A stretch of DNA of 5,320 bases from Syntrophaceae bacterium UBA5744. GTDB lineage: Bacteria > Desulfobacterota > Syntrophia > Syntrophales > UBA2192. Both the position numbers and the translations under genes were made by a program. A model generated the notes under the pieces. It saw only the letters and a list, made by a program, of their open reading frames with translations. It had not been told where the DNA came from and did not search any database. Positions 5,158 through 5,320 of the stretch are shown here, piece after piece (within the stretch, counting starts at the first letter, position 1; each line of letters begins with the position of its first letter). The stretch lies in NCBI GenBank assembly GCA_002419215.1, contig DIFQ01000095.1, positions 1 to 5,320 on the forward strand, written 5' to 3'.

Positions 5158-5221
5158 GTCATTGCGAGCCGAGCCGATAAACAAGAAAGGTCATTGCGAG
5201 CCGAGCCTTGCGAGGCGTGGC
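5158..5221 (+). repeat. Tandem GTCATTGCGAGCCGAGCC units, right copy of the 56-base direct repeat
   Basis: GTCATTGCGAGCCGAGCC occurs at 5158-5175 and again at 5190-5207, a 32-base spacing. Bases 5166-5221 match 2507-2562 with two mismatches. The second unit continues as the left arm of the MITE-like element up to GCGTGGC (5215-5221), where the expected AATC is replaced by TCCTAAG, the start of the inverted 102-base module. The right arm is therefore absent here or displaced beyond the window. Confidence 0.9.
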
Positions 5222-5320
5222 TCCTAAGAAACAGCTCGACCCATGGTCGAAAGATGTAGGGGCCGTTCCCCGAACGGCCCGACAAGCCCGATCGGGGATC
5301 GGGCCCTACGAGATTAAAGG
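5219..5320 (-). repeat. 102-base hairpin-rich module, right copy (inverted relative to 2410-2511)
   Basis: Exact reverse complement of 2410-2511 and reaches the last base of the window, so the real match may be longer. The three stems appear at 5236-5250, 5260-5280 and 5286-5304. With the left copy it encloses the chain-length and ATPase genes in a perfect inverted repeat about 2.7 kb apart. No gene or terminator with a T tract was recognised between the ATPase stop and the window end. Confidence 0.93.

Noticed and set aside
5088..5285. 65-codon minus-strand frame at the window end
   Set aside because: Translation of the inverted module and GTCATTGCGAG repeats; no evidence of a gene.
2410..5320. 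Composite transposon carrying the chain-length and ATPase genes
   Set aside because: The flanking modules carry no transposase and the enclosed genes are ordinary members of the surrounding locus, so cargo status is not supported; only the inversion possibility is kept.

Overview
The window carries four co-directional (+ strand) genes of an envelope or extracellular polysaccharide export locus, with intergenic spaces unusually rich in short repeats. The genes resemble the polysaccharide module that accompanies exosortase XrtA/PEP-CTERM systems in Gram-negative bacteria: a Wza-like export protein, a beta-barrel outer membrane protein, a Wzz/GNVR-type chain-length determinant and an ExeA-like AAA ATPase. 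No exosortase, PEP-CTERM protein, glycosyltransferase or tyrosine kinase is visible here, so the XrtA link is inferred from gene families and gene order. The GC-rich coding sequence, the outer membrane components and the repeat types (GTCATTGCGAG elements, GTAGGG..CCCTAC hairpin elements, GTGACCG heptamers) would fit a Desulfobacterota-like or Nitrospirota-like bacterium. That placement is recollection and inference, not proof.

Layout. 1-579: 3' part of the export protein gene, entering from outside the window. 580-775: intercistronic region with two heptamer arrays that are complementary to each other, a possible 32-codon leader ORF and a strong Shine-Dalgarno before a TTG start. 776-2194: outer membrane beta-barrel gene. 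2195-2693: a 499-base repeat-filled gap with heptamers, a hairpin element, a MITE-like GTCATTGCGAG element and a 17-18-base A-rich tandem array that runs almost to the next ribosome binding site. 2694-4124: chain-length determinant. 4127-5098: membrane-anchored AAA ATPase, two bases downstream. 5099-5320: a second copy of the repeat complex, with a 102-base module that is a perfect inverted copy of 2410-2511 and runs off the window end.

How the genes work together (inference from families). The chain-length determinant is an inner membrane polysaccharide co-polymerase that would control polymer length. The export protein would form the periplasmic/outer membrane passage, and the barrel may be an outer membrane partner. 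The ATPase, with a C-terminal membrane helix, would supply an energy or regulatory function at the inner membrane. It sits where kinase-containing loci often place a BY-kinase.

The most notable points are: (a) perfect 102-base inverted repeats flanking the chain-length/ATPase gene pair; (b) two heptamer arrays able to form a ~31-bp RNA stem in the mRNA between the first two genes, with G-U wobble once per heptamer; (c) evidence that one repeat family has inserted into another; and (d) the absence of a tyrosine kinase beside the chain-length protein.
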